This document shows positions 28,006-40,899 of a stretch of DNA of 64,000 nucleotides, piece by piece; position 1 is the stretch's first letter, and each line of letters begins with the position of its first letter. The notes beneath the pieces were generated by a model. It saw only the letters and a list, made by a program, of their open reading frames with translations. It had not been told where the DNA came from and ran no database searches. Made by a program: the position numbers and the translations under genes. The stretch is from Montifringilla adamsi (Eukaryota; Chordata; Aves; Passeriformes; Passeridae), in NCBI GenBank assembly GCA_017590115.1, contig JAGGNK010007448.1:1962815-2026814 (forward strand), read 5' to 3'.

Positions 28006-28272
28006 TGGCTTCAAACTGAAAGAGAGTAAATTCAGCTGGGTATGAGAAAAAAATCCTTCCCTGGGAGGGTGGGCAGGCCCTGGCACAGGGTGCCCAGAGC
28101 AGCTGGGGCTGCCCCTGGATCCCTGGCAGTGCCCAAGGCCAGGCTGGACAGGGCTGGGAGCGGCCTGGAACAGTGGGAGGTGTCCCTGCCATGGAAGGGG
28201 AATTTTAAGGATGAAATTTAAGGATGAATTTTAAGGTCCCTTCCATCCCAAAGCACTCTGTGATTCTATGAT
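28006..28272 (+). repeat. CR1 LINE 3' fragment
   Basis: 'ggcttcaaactgaaagagag', 'ggcacagggtgcccagagca', 'ccctggatccctggcagtgc', 'aggctggacagggctggg' and 'tcccttccatcccaaagc', then 'tctgtgattctatgat'. A 12-bp internal duplication (aattttaaggatg-like) interrupts it near 28200-28235. Confidence 0.92.
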
Positions 28273-30321
28273 CCCGTGATATTTTGGGGTCCCAAACCCC
28301 AGTCACTTCCTGAGCAGGGACTTGTAGAGCCAAGGTGGGATGAGAGGGAACAACACGTGGGAAGGACTGAGCTCTTTTGCTTTCATGCCATTGCAGAGCC
28401 AGCCTGATGTGTTTATTTCTCAGTGAAGTGAGAAATGCAGCTGTTCCCAAGAACTAATCCTTTCATAAACTTCTGAAATAGGAACAGTACAGACCCACTA
28501 AAGAGAAATATTCTAAACAGTGACTGGGCTGCTCAGATATTGGCTGTTACTGAATGTTTCAGGACTAGAGCAAGCAACCAATTTCTGATTACAATACTGA
28601 TGTGTTGTTGTTGTTATTGCTGTTCTGGTTACCTATAAAATGAACAAGGCACTTGGAAATGTTCAGAACTGGAGGGATGAGGACACAGGCAGTGTGAGCA
28701 TGGGCTGGACCTGCTGTTTGCAGGGGAAGCTGCTGGAGCTGGCAGTAAATGGAAGAGCAGAACTGCTCACAAATATCCTGCAGGGCTGTCCCTCATCCCA
28801 GCATGGGGGTGACACCTCATTGTGGCCAAAATGGCCATGTTTCTCTCAGATTTCCTCTTCCCAGGCAGGGTAAGTCAGTCTTGGGGATGTTTGCTGGATT
28901 ATATGGGATTGGTTTCACTGGTGACCGCCCCAGTTTGTGCCCTCTGCTGCTGCTGGGATTCAATTCACTCTGCTCCCAGTTCTCCCTGCTTTTGGGAACC
29001 ACCTTTCCTGCAAGGTGAGCTGCTCCCTGGACAGCAGAATCAGCCTGTGTGGCTCTGGCTGCCTGTTCCATGCTGTGTTCCCTTTTCCTGCCCTGCTTGT
29101 GCCGTGTCCAGTGGGGCTCATCTGGGCTGTGTTCCCCCAAATCCTGCCTGAGGGGCTCTTTGGGAGCAGGGAGTGATTCTGGCAGCTTTGGAAGCACAAG
29201 GATGGTCTATTCCCCTTTGCCCCCTCTCAGCTCAGCCCCCAAACCAAGGGGGACTTGGCAGGGGTGTTCTGAGGACACTGCCACGACCTTGCTGCCCGTG
29301 CAGGAGGTGCCACCAGCTTTGCTCAGCTCACCAAGTCCTGCTGCAGCAGGGGCTCCCATGGCTCTGAACCCTGTCCTTGTTACTCTAAATTGTAAAGAAC
29401 TCACTCTGCTCCCACCAAACCCTTCTGGTGATCGACTGACCCCTTCTCCTGGTGGTTTTGGCCTTCATTCCTCACTGGACAAATGACCCACGGGGTGGTG
29501 GCAGTGCTGGGAGCTGAGCTGACCACTCAGCTCCCTGGCACCAATTCTCATTTCCATTCCGTCCCTCTCATTCTTCCATTCCAGGAGAGGATGTCAAGTG
29601 CATTCTGAAATCCCCGTTCCCTGGCAGGGAAGCTGTCCCTCCCCTGAAGAACTGGGCGCTGTAATTACTGTGTTTAACTGGCAGAGATGCCAGTGCTGCA
29701 AATCCTGGCTGTACATCTGGATTTCTCCAAGGAACAGCAAACACCCTCACTCGACAGGAGGGAGAGGCAAAAATCCAACCTGAGGAGAGGAGCAGCCCTG
29801 GCTGCATGCAAAACTCGCTGAAGGAATGTTTGATCTGAGGATCACAGAGGTTTCTTGGGTCTTCGGAAAACATCAGACACTGGGCGTGAAAGGCAGAGTG
29901 AAAGTGCCCGTGCTGGATGGGCTCCTGCCCAGACACCCTCCCCAGCTGGGCCAGCAGCACCAGCTCTCCCTGGATTTTCCAGGTTTCTTCCTCCAGGAAA
30001 AGTCCAAGTCCAGCAGACTGAGATGGGGAAACTGCCAAGGAGAGAGACAGAGTCTGTGGGTGTAGCATTCACATTCTCTGGACAAAGAGAGACATAATTC
30101 TCTCTCTCAAGTGTTTTCCTAGAGAAACACAGAGAGAAAACAATTTTTATTTCTGCTTGCTACTCCTAGTGTTTTATAGATGTAAAATGTGTTTTAAAAA
30201 TTGTTTATCTAAAAAAATTCAGTCATTAAATTCTAGTAGAAATTATTTATGTTAATTACCCTATCAAGTCCAAACTGTGTAGACTGTCAGTCTACAGTCA
30301 CAAGGTTTTAAGTTAGTAGTA

Positions 30322-30412
30322 AATATAATATAATATAATATAATATAATTAATATAGTATAATATCTCTCTTTAATATAGTTATAATGTAATATAGTACA
30401 GTTTTAATAAAA
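30322..30412 (+). repeat. (TATAA)n microsatellite and AT-rich flank
   Basis: About six pure TATAA units at 30322-30350, then degenerate TAATATAGT sequence. Confidence 0.92.
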
Positions 30413-31740
30413 CAAGTGTTCAACATTCTAAATCAATAGAATCAGATGGCAATAATTTCCCAGACACTGGAGTTGCCTTGTTTTTCAATGTCTGGGGTTT
30501 GGAATTTTTTTTTAGTTCAGACCATAATAGAGTTTTTTGTTATTTTAAGACCATGGAGAATTTCTGTGATTGCAGAAAACCAAGTGATGGCACAGGAGAA
30601 ATAATCTAATGGAAGTTGCTTTGTAATAGAAATAATAATGCAAGCATGGGCTTGAATTGAACCTTTAAAAATGCATGTGACCTCCCTTTGGAATCCCACA
30701 GGTTTTCTGAATTACATTCATTTTTGTCTTGCAAAACCTGCAGTCAGATGTAAAAAGCCTTGGAGCTCCAGGACTTGGGTGCCTCTTGCTGAGGTGCTTG
30801 TGGGAATCCCACAGGGCTGCAAACACTTCCTAAAGCTTTTCCTCCATTTGTAAAGATGGAAATGCTTTAGGGCCATTGACAGAGTGTTTGTGCTCCAGAA
30901 GCTGGCAGTGGGTTTAGTGCTTGTGAAAAGCTGCCAGATCCCTTCAAGGCCCCTCTCGGACCACTGGGCTCCACTTGCTGCCAAAGCTGAGACAAGAAAA
31001 TGGCCCTCCTGGTCCTAAGTCTGCTTTCTTTCACTTTATTTATTCTTTTTAACCCCTCTTCTTGCCAGTTCTTGTGCTGTGAAATTGTTAGCTGTGGTTT
31101 CTTTCTCTAATTTCCCATTTTCTGGCATTGCTGGGCCTCTCCTGCAGCACTCCCTGCAAAAAGCTTGCTCAGCTTTGCTGCATTTGGGTGGTTTTTCCCT
31201 CCTTTTGGGGCCAGCCTGTGCAGTTGAGGCACAGGCAGCTGTGCCCAGTGAGGTTGGAAACATCAATTCTTCAGCCATCTGAAGAAATAAATGTTTGGTG
31301 GTGGCGTGTGCTCTGTTTGCTGATTAAAATTATTTTCTCAGCAATAGAAGCTCTCAGTGTCTCCTCTGATGTGAGGAGGAATAATTAAGTCCTCTCAGTA
31401 ATGCAGATAAATAATGCCTTTGGAGAGTCCTGAGTGCATCATAAATCAGCAGCTGTGCTCCTGAGGTGCCACCTCCTCGTGTCCTGGTGCTGGGTGGTGG
31501 CAGCAGGCTCTGCTCACCCGCTGGCCCCTAATGCCACCTGTGATGGCCCTGCCTGAAGGCTCTGGTGGTGCCCCAGGGTCCCAGGGCCTGCTTGGCACCC
31601 AGCAGGGTTTTATGGAAGCTGTTCATGAGGATTTGGGGCTGCCCCTCCTCCAAACAGCCCTGCCTTGGGGGGTGCTGCCAGCCCTCCATCAGCTCCGAGG
31701 GGAAACCTGGCCTGGCCTGGCAGAATCCAGGCTATGAACA

Positions 31741-31852
31741 CATAAATGCACATTTACATATATACAGTTTTATATAGATATAAAATTAAATATATTATTA
31801 GTATTATGTACTAATATATGTAATATCATATATTTTATATACGTGTATGTGT
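31741..31852 (+). repeat. AT-rich simple sequence (TATA/TAATAT)
   Basis: ATATATAC, TATATAGATA, TATTATTAG and ATATGTAATA motifs over about 110 bases, with no fixed period. Confidence 0.85.
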
Positions 31853-32369
31853 AAATAGCAACATTTCAGGTTTTTTCTTTAGTTTTGTTGTTGTTTAAAC
31901 TTTGGGAGCCCAGACTGAGCATGTACTGGGTATAAGGGAAGAGATAAGTGCCTAACAAAGTGATTATCTGGGGAAATATGAAGACAGGTGCAACTTTACC
32001 ACCAACTACCGAGCGGGGCATGCCTGTGAACTGTTCTTATAGTGCTTATTTATTGAATCTTAGTTTATTTGCTCTCTGCTCGAGGTTGTTCTCAGGTGTT
32101 CTGGGTCAGAGGAGGAAATGAACAGGTGCCTCTGTTTCAGAGCATCAGGAGCTCCTAGCAGGGTGCACCGTGGTGGAAGGGAAGTGCCTCAGCCCTGACT
32201 GTCCCTGGCTGTGAGGCTGTGACCGATTCTCCTGGCGTGGGGAAGGCTTGGCGGCTCCAGGCATGAACAGAGGCGGGGATTTAGAGGTGGAGGAAAAATT
32301 TCTGCTGGAAACTCGGTGTGCAGATTCGGGTGGGGATGTTTAGATGTCTCCCCTGCCCAGCTGCTGCCT

Positions 32370-33320
32370 AAATTTCGGGCGCTCTCAAGACTTGAAGGCA
32401 CGAAGTTTCCACCAGAAGTTTTCCTCCGGGAGGAGGAGCTCAGGGTGGGCAGTGGGTGCCCTGCTCCTGCTCCTGCCTCTCCGGGGACCGGGGGGAATGG
32501 GCAGAAAGGGAGCAAATCCCTCTATGAACACCCGGAGGAGCCGCGTGTGGCCGTGCCCAGCGTGGCAGAGCTGGCAGCTCCTCCCTCCAGCGCCACTCCC
32601 GGGGCTGTGTCCGGCTCCCGCTGGAGCCAGAGCCGTGCTGGCAGCAGGGATGCCCCCGGGGCCCCGAGGAGCCGCTGTCCCCCGGCTGGGGGGACACCTC
32701 CGCTGGCGATTTCCTTTGCAAATAATTAGGCGTTCAAAGTCTAAGACAGAAAGCTGCCTCGTTGACGAGGCCGCCCTGCTGGGTGCCAGGGTGAGCGCGG
32801 GCAGAGCCGCAGGTGACAGTCAGGGTGGCACCGAGGGAAGCCACCCCCGGCCGTGGCTGTGGGAGGGTGGCACCCCCAGCCCCTGATCCCCTGCCCCGCG
32901 TGGGGTGAGCGCAGTTTCAGTTCTGCCCGTGCCGGAGCAGAGGGCGCTGGAGCCCCAGAAAACTCCCGAGGATGCGGCTCCAGAGCGGCTCCAGAGCCAG
33001 CGAGTCCCGGCGCTCCCGCCGCTGCCAGGGCTGCGGGGGGGATGCTGCGGGGTGCAGGCGCTCCTTCAGCTGGGACAGGGATGGGCAGTGCTCCCCCCTC
33101 GCCAGGGCTGGTGCTTAGGGCCGTCCCTGTCCCAGGGGTGCCAGTCTCGGCGTGCTGGGGCCGGGCAGGGGCGAGGCGGAGGTTGGGGGTGATGATTTTC
33201 CTCCGAGGTATTTTTTCCCGTCCGCTCCCAGCAGCTCCGCGCAGTCCGAGGGGCCCCGAGCCTCGCTGGGGTTCTGTCCCTCGGCCACCAGCTCAGGGCA
33301 GCGTGGGCTACTGGGACCTC
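32370..33320. promoter_or_regulatory. CpG-rich stretch, possible unassigned CpG island
   Basis: A GC-rich block with many CpG dinucleotides, far from both genes (about 9 kb upstream of CACNA1B). Open frames run through it on both strands, as expected of GC-rich DNA, and none shows a known domain. It could be a distal promoter, an enhancer, or the start of an unrecognised transcript. Confidence 0.35.
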
Positions 33321-33610
33321 TTGATCTTCCAGAATCTTTTCCTTGGCATCCTGAAAGGGAAAAGCGCCTTAACTTATCACTTAAATCACCTGCTTATGTG
33401 TTTGGGATGGACACTAATTAGCACCCTCTTAGCCCCTTTCTGCTGGCTCCCTAACTCGTATAAAATCCTCACATTGTTTATTTACCACTTTAATGCGGTG
33501 ATCTTGGTCCGTTGACAGTTTTCGCCCCTGTTCAGGCACCTTGGAAGCTGATTTTCAGGCTTACCCACGTTTGTGTTTGGCTGTGCTCCGCTTCTCCCCG
33601 GTATCTTGGT

Positions 33611-33855
33611 AAGACGGTAGGAAATGGTCTCAAGTTGCTCCAGGGGAAGTTTAGGTTGGATATGAGGGAAAATTGCTTCTCTTGAAAGGTGTCAAGGACT
33701 GGAATAGGCTGCCCAGGGAGCTGGTGAAGGCACCATCCCTGGAGGATTTAGAAGTCCTGTGGATGTGGCACTTGGGGACATAGTGGCCTTGGCAGTGCTG
33801 GGTGGACTTGGTGACTTTAGAGGCATTTTCCAACCTAAAAATTCCGTGATTCTAT
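33611..33855 (+). repeat. CR1 LINE 3' fragment
   Basis: 'ggtctcaagttgctccaggg', 'gaagtttaggttggatatga', 'ggaataggctgcccaggga', 'accatccctggagga' and 'ttttccaacctaaaaattcc' then 'gtgattctat' form a well-preserved forward CR1 3' end. Confidence 0.94.
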
Positions 33856-34069
33856 TCCCTGAGGAGCTCTGACTCCTTCACACACTCCTGTTGGCAGCCA
33901 GTGTAAACGTGGCTCCTGCCTGAGCCTCGGGCTGCAGCTGGCGCTGGTTCCATGGCACTGCCAGGGGTGGGACTCCTCAGGCGTCCCTGGGGCTGCAGCT
34001 GCCGGACCGAGCCTGGGAGGCTGCGGGCAGGAGGAAGAGCAGCCCCCCGAGCTCAGCCAAGCTGGGGCA

Positions 34070-34102
34070 GGTCCCTCGTTCCCGGGTCCCTCGTTCCCGG
34101 GG
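34070..34102 (+). repeat. 16-bp direct duplication
   Basis: GGTCCCTCGTTCCCGG occurs twice in tandem in a GC-rich patch. Confidence 0.9.
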
Positions 34103-37100
34103 GCAGCCCCGGGGCTGTGCCCTGTCCCCGTCCGGGTGTGACACGGCTCCCGGGCAGCGGGCTCAGCGCACCCTGAGGGATTTTACTGCCTCGTAATCCC
34201 GATCTTCTGCCATCAGCGAGAGGGAGCAGGTCCCTTTCCCCCTTCCCTTCCCGTCTGTGCAGTGGGGATCAGCTTAAGAGATTAACTCCTCCTGCTCCTC
34301 AGCCTCTCCTCCCGGTGCCGTGCGAGCCAACAGAGAGAGTGATAGAGACTCTGTGTGACCACAAGAGATTAATTAAACAGTAAGCCCTAATTACTGAGGC
34401 TAAGGCTGACCGACTTACTGTGTCTGTAAAATAGCTGAATACTTAATTTAGACGGGAGTGTGGACATAACTTTCACCATTAGCTGAACAAACAAGGAGCA
34501 CCCGAGCTAAACGGATCGGCTGCCTGATGGATGCGGGGCTTCCACCGGAGCTGTCTCCGGGCAGCCTTGGGCGCCCTCCGCCTCCTGCTGCCTGGCCACG
34601 GGTTTGGGGTAAGGGGGAGCCGCTTTCTAAAGCACGAACCGGCCCCAAGGGATTCCCCGCCTGTCAATGTTATTCAGATTTCAGGCTGCTCCTCAAAGTC
34701 GTTGTCGTTTGCATTTCACTGCAGGTTTGAAAAAAAAAACCCAAAAAAACCAAACAACAAAAAACAAATGAGGGAGAGACTGAAAGGCGTAAAAGCAAAC
34801 CCAAACCCCAGCTCCCAGTGCGAGGCAGTGGAAGTAGGGCAGCCAGCTCCTATTCCTGCCTCTCAGTATCTTCCTTTATAACAATAACAGATTCTAGGAA
34901 GTGAGGGTTAATCTGTAGCTGCAGAGCTTTTTATTGTGTTTCTCCCTTTCCGTGTGCATTAACCTTTCAGATTTAGAAGGCTGTGCAGTGGGCATTGCTT
35001 TTTTTAAAGATTCCTATTATCTGTGCGTGCTTCATGGCTCGTGATCCAGTCCCAGACAGAGTGACAGCCATTCCCCCATTAACTGCAGCTCATTGAGCAC
35101 TTCATCAGACCTTGAATTGGTGTCTTAGGTGGACTGGAGGTCCCGAGAGGGTTTGAAGCCTGGCTGAGTTGAGCACACTGCAGAGGAGGAGAGAACATCG
35201 CAGGATCATGGAACAGCTGAAACAGGGAAAACACGAGCAAAGGAATCTTGATGCCTGTTTTGAGATGGGGGAAATTGTGATTTAAAGGCTGGAGGTGTGG
35301 CTGTGTGCCCGGGGGTGTTAAAAGTGCTTGCAACAAAGCCTTGGGGGAACCCCAGGTGTCCTGGCCCTGGTTTCAGCACTTGGACAGCAAATCTCAGCTC
35401 TGTGAGAGCACAAACAGCAACACATCGGCCACAACAACTCCTGCTCCTGCAAAAAAAGGCAGAAGTTACCACTGCCCTGGCTTTGCTTCTGTGTATGTCA
35501 CATGTGAGTGAAGGTATCTGCAACCTCATCCAGGAAAAGTTAATTAATTACCCAATTTTTAAGGCATCTTGCCCACATTTTTGCATGCATGATCCATTTT
35601 GGTTGTGCCATAATGAACTGAAGACCCCATAAGGGAAACAAATCCTTGTTTTCTGCCATCTGACCACATGGCACTAAACCCTATTCCCTTTCCTGGTTAA
35701 AAGGGGCAAACCCAGCTTGAAAATGGGAGTATTTGGGATGGCTCCAGAGCTAGTCCTGGGAACATTCCTGTGGTGTTTTCCTGCAGAGGTGGTGCCATGT
35801 GAGGTGGGTGCCACCATCCTGGCTCCAGCTGCACCCCTGTTTCCAAAGGATGAAGGTGAATGCTCACTGACTGCAGCTGCAGAAATCACTGCTGTCATTG
35901 CTCCAGGTTGTTCTCTGCTCCATGGTGATGCCTTGGGCTTGCCCAGCCAGCTGTTTTCAGCTGCTCCAGAGAAAAGGCTCTTTTTTTTTTTATTTACTAC
36001 AAGGAGGTTCTCTGTTCCCCCTCCAAGCCCTCGCTCAGGTGTGTGGCATAAGCCAGAGCCTGATCACTGATGTTGCAAACACATTTTGGCCACGTTTTTG
36101 TAGCTGTTGGGTGCAGAAACCTGCATGGCAGCTGCAGGGCTCTATTTTCTCCCTTAATTCCACAGCCACAGCCATCCTCCAGCTGAGGAAGGAGAAGGCC
36201 TTGAAATGTGGTGCTCTCCTTGTGTGGTCTTCAGTCCCCTAGTTCTTCAAACCTTCGGAGACCTTTGGGAATCTGGGCCCTCCTGCACTTTGTGTTTGGG
36301 CATTTCATCCCAAAACGTGGCAGCTGTGAGCATGGAGCTGTTTTCCTGACTGTTCATTTCTCTTCTTTGCCTGAAAAGTTTCTCTTGCCCATCACTGAGA
36401 GGATGAAAATCAATCTTTAATCAATGACAACGCTGAAACCTCTGAGGCAGGGTGTGACTCCTGCTGCAGTGGGATTGGACACCTCATGCACTGGGAGCTT
36501 TGAGTAACGTCCAGCGAACTCCTGTGGGGAGCAAGCACAGAGGGGCTGGGTTTTTGTCCTCAGCTTGCATTAACCTTTGGGCAAGTGACTGGCAAAATTC
36601 CCAAATTTCTCTGCTTTTTTGCTCATCTGGCTCCAGATGTGGACCTGGTGCTCTGTCAGTTCTTAGGATGCTTCTGCCTCTTGGATTCCCAGAGTGAAGC
36701 TCATGCAGAGCTGAGCCTGTACACGACTCAAGTTCAGATAAAGTCGGATTTGAAAAGCTGTTTTGACATCGAGATGCTGAGAAGCATCCAGGCAAATGTT
36801 CAGAAGAGCCTAAGGAGAGGAGAGACCTGAATCTTAAGGAGGATTAGATGTCTAATCATTTACCACAGACAGATATGTACTGAAAGACAGGCAAAGACTC
36901 CCCAAATCTCCCTCTCCTGGTGATCAAGCCCTCAGTTAAATTGAGGTCCAAATAATGGAAGAGAAGGTGTGATGTTGTCTTTCCCAGCTGGCTGGTCTTG
37001 GAGATCAGTGGGGTAGAAATGAACTTAGAAATGCTGTGGAAAAATAAAAATATGAGGCTTGATATACTTTTAAGTCCCTTTTATCTCTCATGTTCTCACA

Positions 37101-39486
37101 GTTCCTTGCCACAGACACTGTCTGTGTGCAAATATGTTGCTTCCCCTGAAGCAAACCCTTTCTGGTGGTGCTGGAGCTCAGAAGGGGGCTCTGAGCACCA
37201 CAGAGGTGTCTTGTCCCTCTTCAGCCCATGGGCAGCTTTGTGTCCCTGTCTCCTGTGATTTCCTGATTATTTCCTATGAATTTTCCTGCATGGTGTTGTT
37301 CAAATATTTGCCCTGCTTGTTGAGGTGTTTTCTGAGCTGAAAACCTTATTTTTGAGCTACCTGGGACTGAACTCAGCTGGCTCCTGCCACAGCCAGCAGC
37401 TGGGTTTGGAGTCGTGATCCTCCTACAAAGGAATTCAGTTCAAGAGGAGCAGCAGGAGCACAACAGCTCCAGGTCCCCTGGGGCTCGCAGGGTGGGGAGG
37501 GTGCTGAGCAGGGACTGCCGGCTCCTGCTTGCTCTCCCTGCCTGCTCTGGGCTCCAAGCACTGTACCTCCATTCCCCTTCCCTCCAATTCCAGCTGATTC
37601 TTTAAAAGCTGCCCTTGGTCTGTAGTGGTTTGGCAGAGCTGTGTGGTGCTGTGGGATGGCGATGGCTCCAGCCTGGGGGGTCTATGCAACCCCTCATGCT
37701 GAGGTGGGATTGCTGTGCCAGCCTGGGGGCTTTGCCAGCAGTGCCCCCACCCCAAGCAATGAGCTCAGGGTCTCTCTTGCTCCACGTTTGTGCAGTAGCT
37801 GAGGGTAATTGGCCCTGGGGGTTTAGGACACTAAACAATGCCATGATCAGGACTTGCATAGGAGGAGCTGTATTTTCAAAAGGCTTCTTTTCTCTTTGTT
37901 CACTCTCTTATCCTTGAGAAAGAGTATCAGAGCATCTTCCTCATGGATTTTACATAAAGCCATTCTACATCCTCTGGCAGACCTGAGTGCCAGCTTTAAC
38001 AATTTCCTCTGCCTTCATGGCAGCAGGATTTTCCTCCAGCACAGCTGGTGCAAAATGGGAGTGAGGAGAGCAAGAATCCCTGGCCAGGAGCACCTTGCAA
38101 AGCTGCTTTTCTTGGCCTGAAGCTCTGAACCTTCCTGTGGGCTGGAAGGAAATGTGCAGTCTGTGTTGTTTGTTTTATTTTTAAAGGAAATGTGCTCCTG
38201 GGAGCTGCTCTGCTTGGCAATACTCTGGATCCAGAGCCTCAAGATGGGATTGAAAAGGCTCCTCGGTTCCTCAGTCTTGCAAATTCTGAGTAAGTAACAG
38301 CCTACCTGCAGTCCCCCGAGCTCACCTGGACAAAAGCTGTGCTGGGGAGCTTTGACTTTCCCTCTGAGCTACTCCAGGTGTAGGGCAGGATCCAGGGAAG
38401 TCAGGGCATGGTAGGAGTCCTTTACTCTCTTTCAGGAAGAAATCTTTCCTATTGCTGTTTTTGCAAATGTCCTCCCTCTGTCCTGCTCAGAGGGGGATGT
38501 TGGGGTTGTGTCCCTAAATTTTAGCCACTGTTCCTCATGCTGGAAGCATCTGTAGCACAGCAAACTGGAAATTCACTTTGTGATTTCCCCAGAAACCCCT
38601 CCAGAAATGGATCCAGAGATGGATCCAGACTGTCCCAGCAGCTCCTGGGAGCTGCCCTGCTGGGGCAAACAAACAGACCACGGGTGCCTGCCACGGTCCC
38701 AGTGTCCCAGACACCCGGCAGGAGCACTCTTACCACTCTGGGCCATTTTCTGTGTCCTGGCTGTACCTTGGCAGATGGAAGTGCTGCTCCATTAAGCCCA
38801 GTCACCTGCCTCAGGCTTGGGCTGGAAGTGAAAGTCCAGGGAAACGCTTGGTTGCCTGGCAAAGTTGCTCAGGGAGGAGGAAGGCTCCTTGCTAAGCAGT
38901 GCTGGAGAGCAGAGTGATTTACTCACCTCTGTCTTTGGGGCTTGTGGGGAGGAGTCACTCATGACCGAGTCCACTTTTAGAATTTTCCATGGAATGCTCT
39001 TTGCCCTCCCGTAATGGGAGATTATGGATGTCTGACCTGTTTCAGTGCTCCAAATTTTTTGCTTTCTCTTAACTCCCCTGCTTTTCTCTTAATCTTAAAA
39101 AGCCCAACTAAATCCTGACACTTCCTCTCTCAAAGCCAAATAATCCTTGCAATTGCAATCTCCTTCTCTTCTTTAAGGCTTTCAGTGCTTAAGGTCTGTG
39201 TGATCTTCCTTAGGGTGTGAAAAAAAACAATCCAGGAAAAAGCCCTGAGCATGCAGATTGAGGAAAGGGCAAACTGGTTTAACAGAGCATCCTCACGACA
39301 CGCTCACATCATTTCCTCACTGTCACGAACACCCCCACTGCCCTGGCTGCTGATTTCAATGCAGTGCTGTGGTGGGGAGTTTGTTCTGGGAGAGGCAGAG
39401 TGGTTTGGTGGCTGTAGGAGGAGAGAAGGGGATGTGGAGGTCAGGATTTTCCCTGAGTCTCAATAAGACCTAAAGCAAAAGACGGC

Positions 39487-39526
39487 TTTTTTTTTTTTTT
39501 TCTTTTTTTTTTTTTCTTCCTTTTCA
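39487..39526 (+). repeat. Poly-T / pyrimidine tract
   Basis: Two T runs of about 15 and 13 bases separated by C, then CTTCCTTTTCAG. It resembles a splice acceptor, but no known exon follows. Confidence 0.85.
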
Positions 39527-40899
39527 GAGCTGTTGTGTCATCCATCCCCCTGATTCTGTAAGCACAGGAGGATGAAGATTTTGGAAACCAATGTATTTTT
39601 TTGCCTCCATATACTGATTTCCATCTGGAGAGGTGAGGGGTTATTGAAAATGGCATTTCCTTTTCTAGTAGTCACTGAGAAAAAGTCAGGTTTTTCTACT
39701 GAAGAAGGATGTAGGAGATATAGTGGCCAGAAGCACAAAAGTGAAATATTAAACCACCAAGCAAGTAAGTAAGTTTAATAAAAATGAAACAAGTAAATAA
39801 ATCAGCCGGGGGAAACTTGACTTTCAGGCGAAAGATAAATCCATCATAGGATAAAATGCATTCACAAAATAAGGGAACTTTCCCATTTGTGTGGCTCAGT
39901 TGAGCAGTGCTCAGGGGTGAAGATCCTCGGAGGAAACACTCGTTTGAATCTCTGCCCAGGGTCTGTCTGAGTGGAACAAGGATGCTGAACCACTCCAGCA
40001 CCTGTCTCTTGGCAAAGTTTTTCCCAAAGACTCCAGCACTCAGCTTAATCTGTAAATTACCTAAACCTGGGGAGGGTAAAAAGGTCTTTTATTGCATTGC
40101 CAGCAAGTGTAGGGGAAGGCAATCTCCAGACCGGAGGGGCTCTCGCTGCCCTGGTCCTCAGGGCTCGCAGGCCTCTGTCGGTGTCGGGGGCTCCCGTTTC
40201 CTGCTGCGTGCGACCCTGGAGGCAGCAGGATGTGATTCACCTCCTTCCCTCGCTGTTTTCCGTGCCTCAGAGCCGCTCCCGGCTCCCCTCGGCTGCCGGT
40301 GCCGCCTCCGGGAGCGTCTCCTGCCTGTGCTGCAGTGTGCGAGAGCCCTTCAGACACCGAGCCCCGGTGTAAGGAGCTGGTTCCTTCCGGAGAGTCACCC
40401 TTTGCGTCTTGCCAGACCTTATTCGTGTCACTTGTGGCTGCTGCCAGCCCTCTGACTGGCTCCTGAAGCAAGCAGATGTTATTGCTCCAGGCTTGCCTGG
40501 TCGGTGGGTTGGTTTTGCACTGAGCTTGGATGACTAAGGCAAAAAACACATTAGCAGCAGAGTCCAGGCTTTCCTTGCTGTGGAGGAAGTGAAAATGTCC
40601 CCCTGTTGACAGCCCTGACTTCTCCGGAGGGTCCTTCTCAAAGTTAACAGTTTCTACCCCAAATTTAGCCTAAAATGCAAAAGCATTTCCTCGCCAGCTA
40701 CTGCAGTGACTGTTGCCGTGCGGCGCTCCAGGAACAAGGAGGAGTTATCTCTCTGACTTGTGCTGGAGGGAAGCAACAGAGGGTGTTGGAATAAACAGGA
40801 TTAAAGGATTTCATCCATAAATACAGGATTAAAGGTATCCAGCGCTCTGCAGGAGTCATTCAAACCAAGGAGAAACAAAGTAAGTTGTGCAGAAGGGCG

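Larger units (their letters stand above)
23749..32350. other. Intergenic region with repeats
   Basis: I recognise no gene. The first 300 bp are GC-rich. After that come an AT-rich block, a 10/11-bp minisatellite, CR1 fragments, the poly-C run and AT-rich simple repeats. The open frames in this stretch are short or fall in repeats. Confidence 0.7.
33321..40899. other. Intergenic region upstream of CACNA1B
   Basis: No gene is recognised. It holds a CR1 copy (33611-33855), a GC-rich patch (33950-34180), a pyrimidine tract (39487-39526) and a CpG-rich patch (40140-40380). The rest is unique sequence without visible exons. Confidence 0.7.

Noticed and set aside
35196..35225. Possible reverse CR1 end ('caggatcatggaac')
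   Set aside because: It matches over only about 14 bases with no further CR1 order around it.
39487..39530. Poly-T plus CTTCCTTTTCAG as a real splice acceptor
   Set aside because: No conserved coding sequence follows and no gene is expected here. It is most likely simple sequence.
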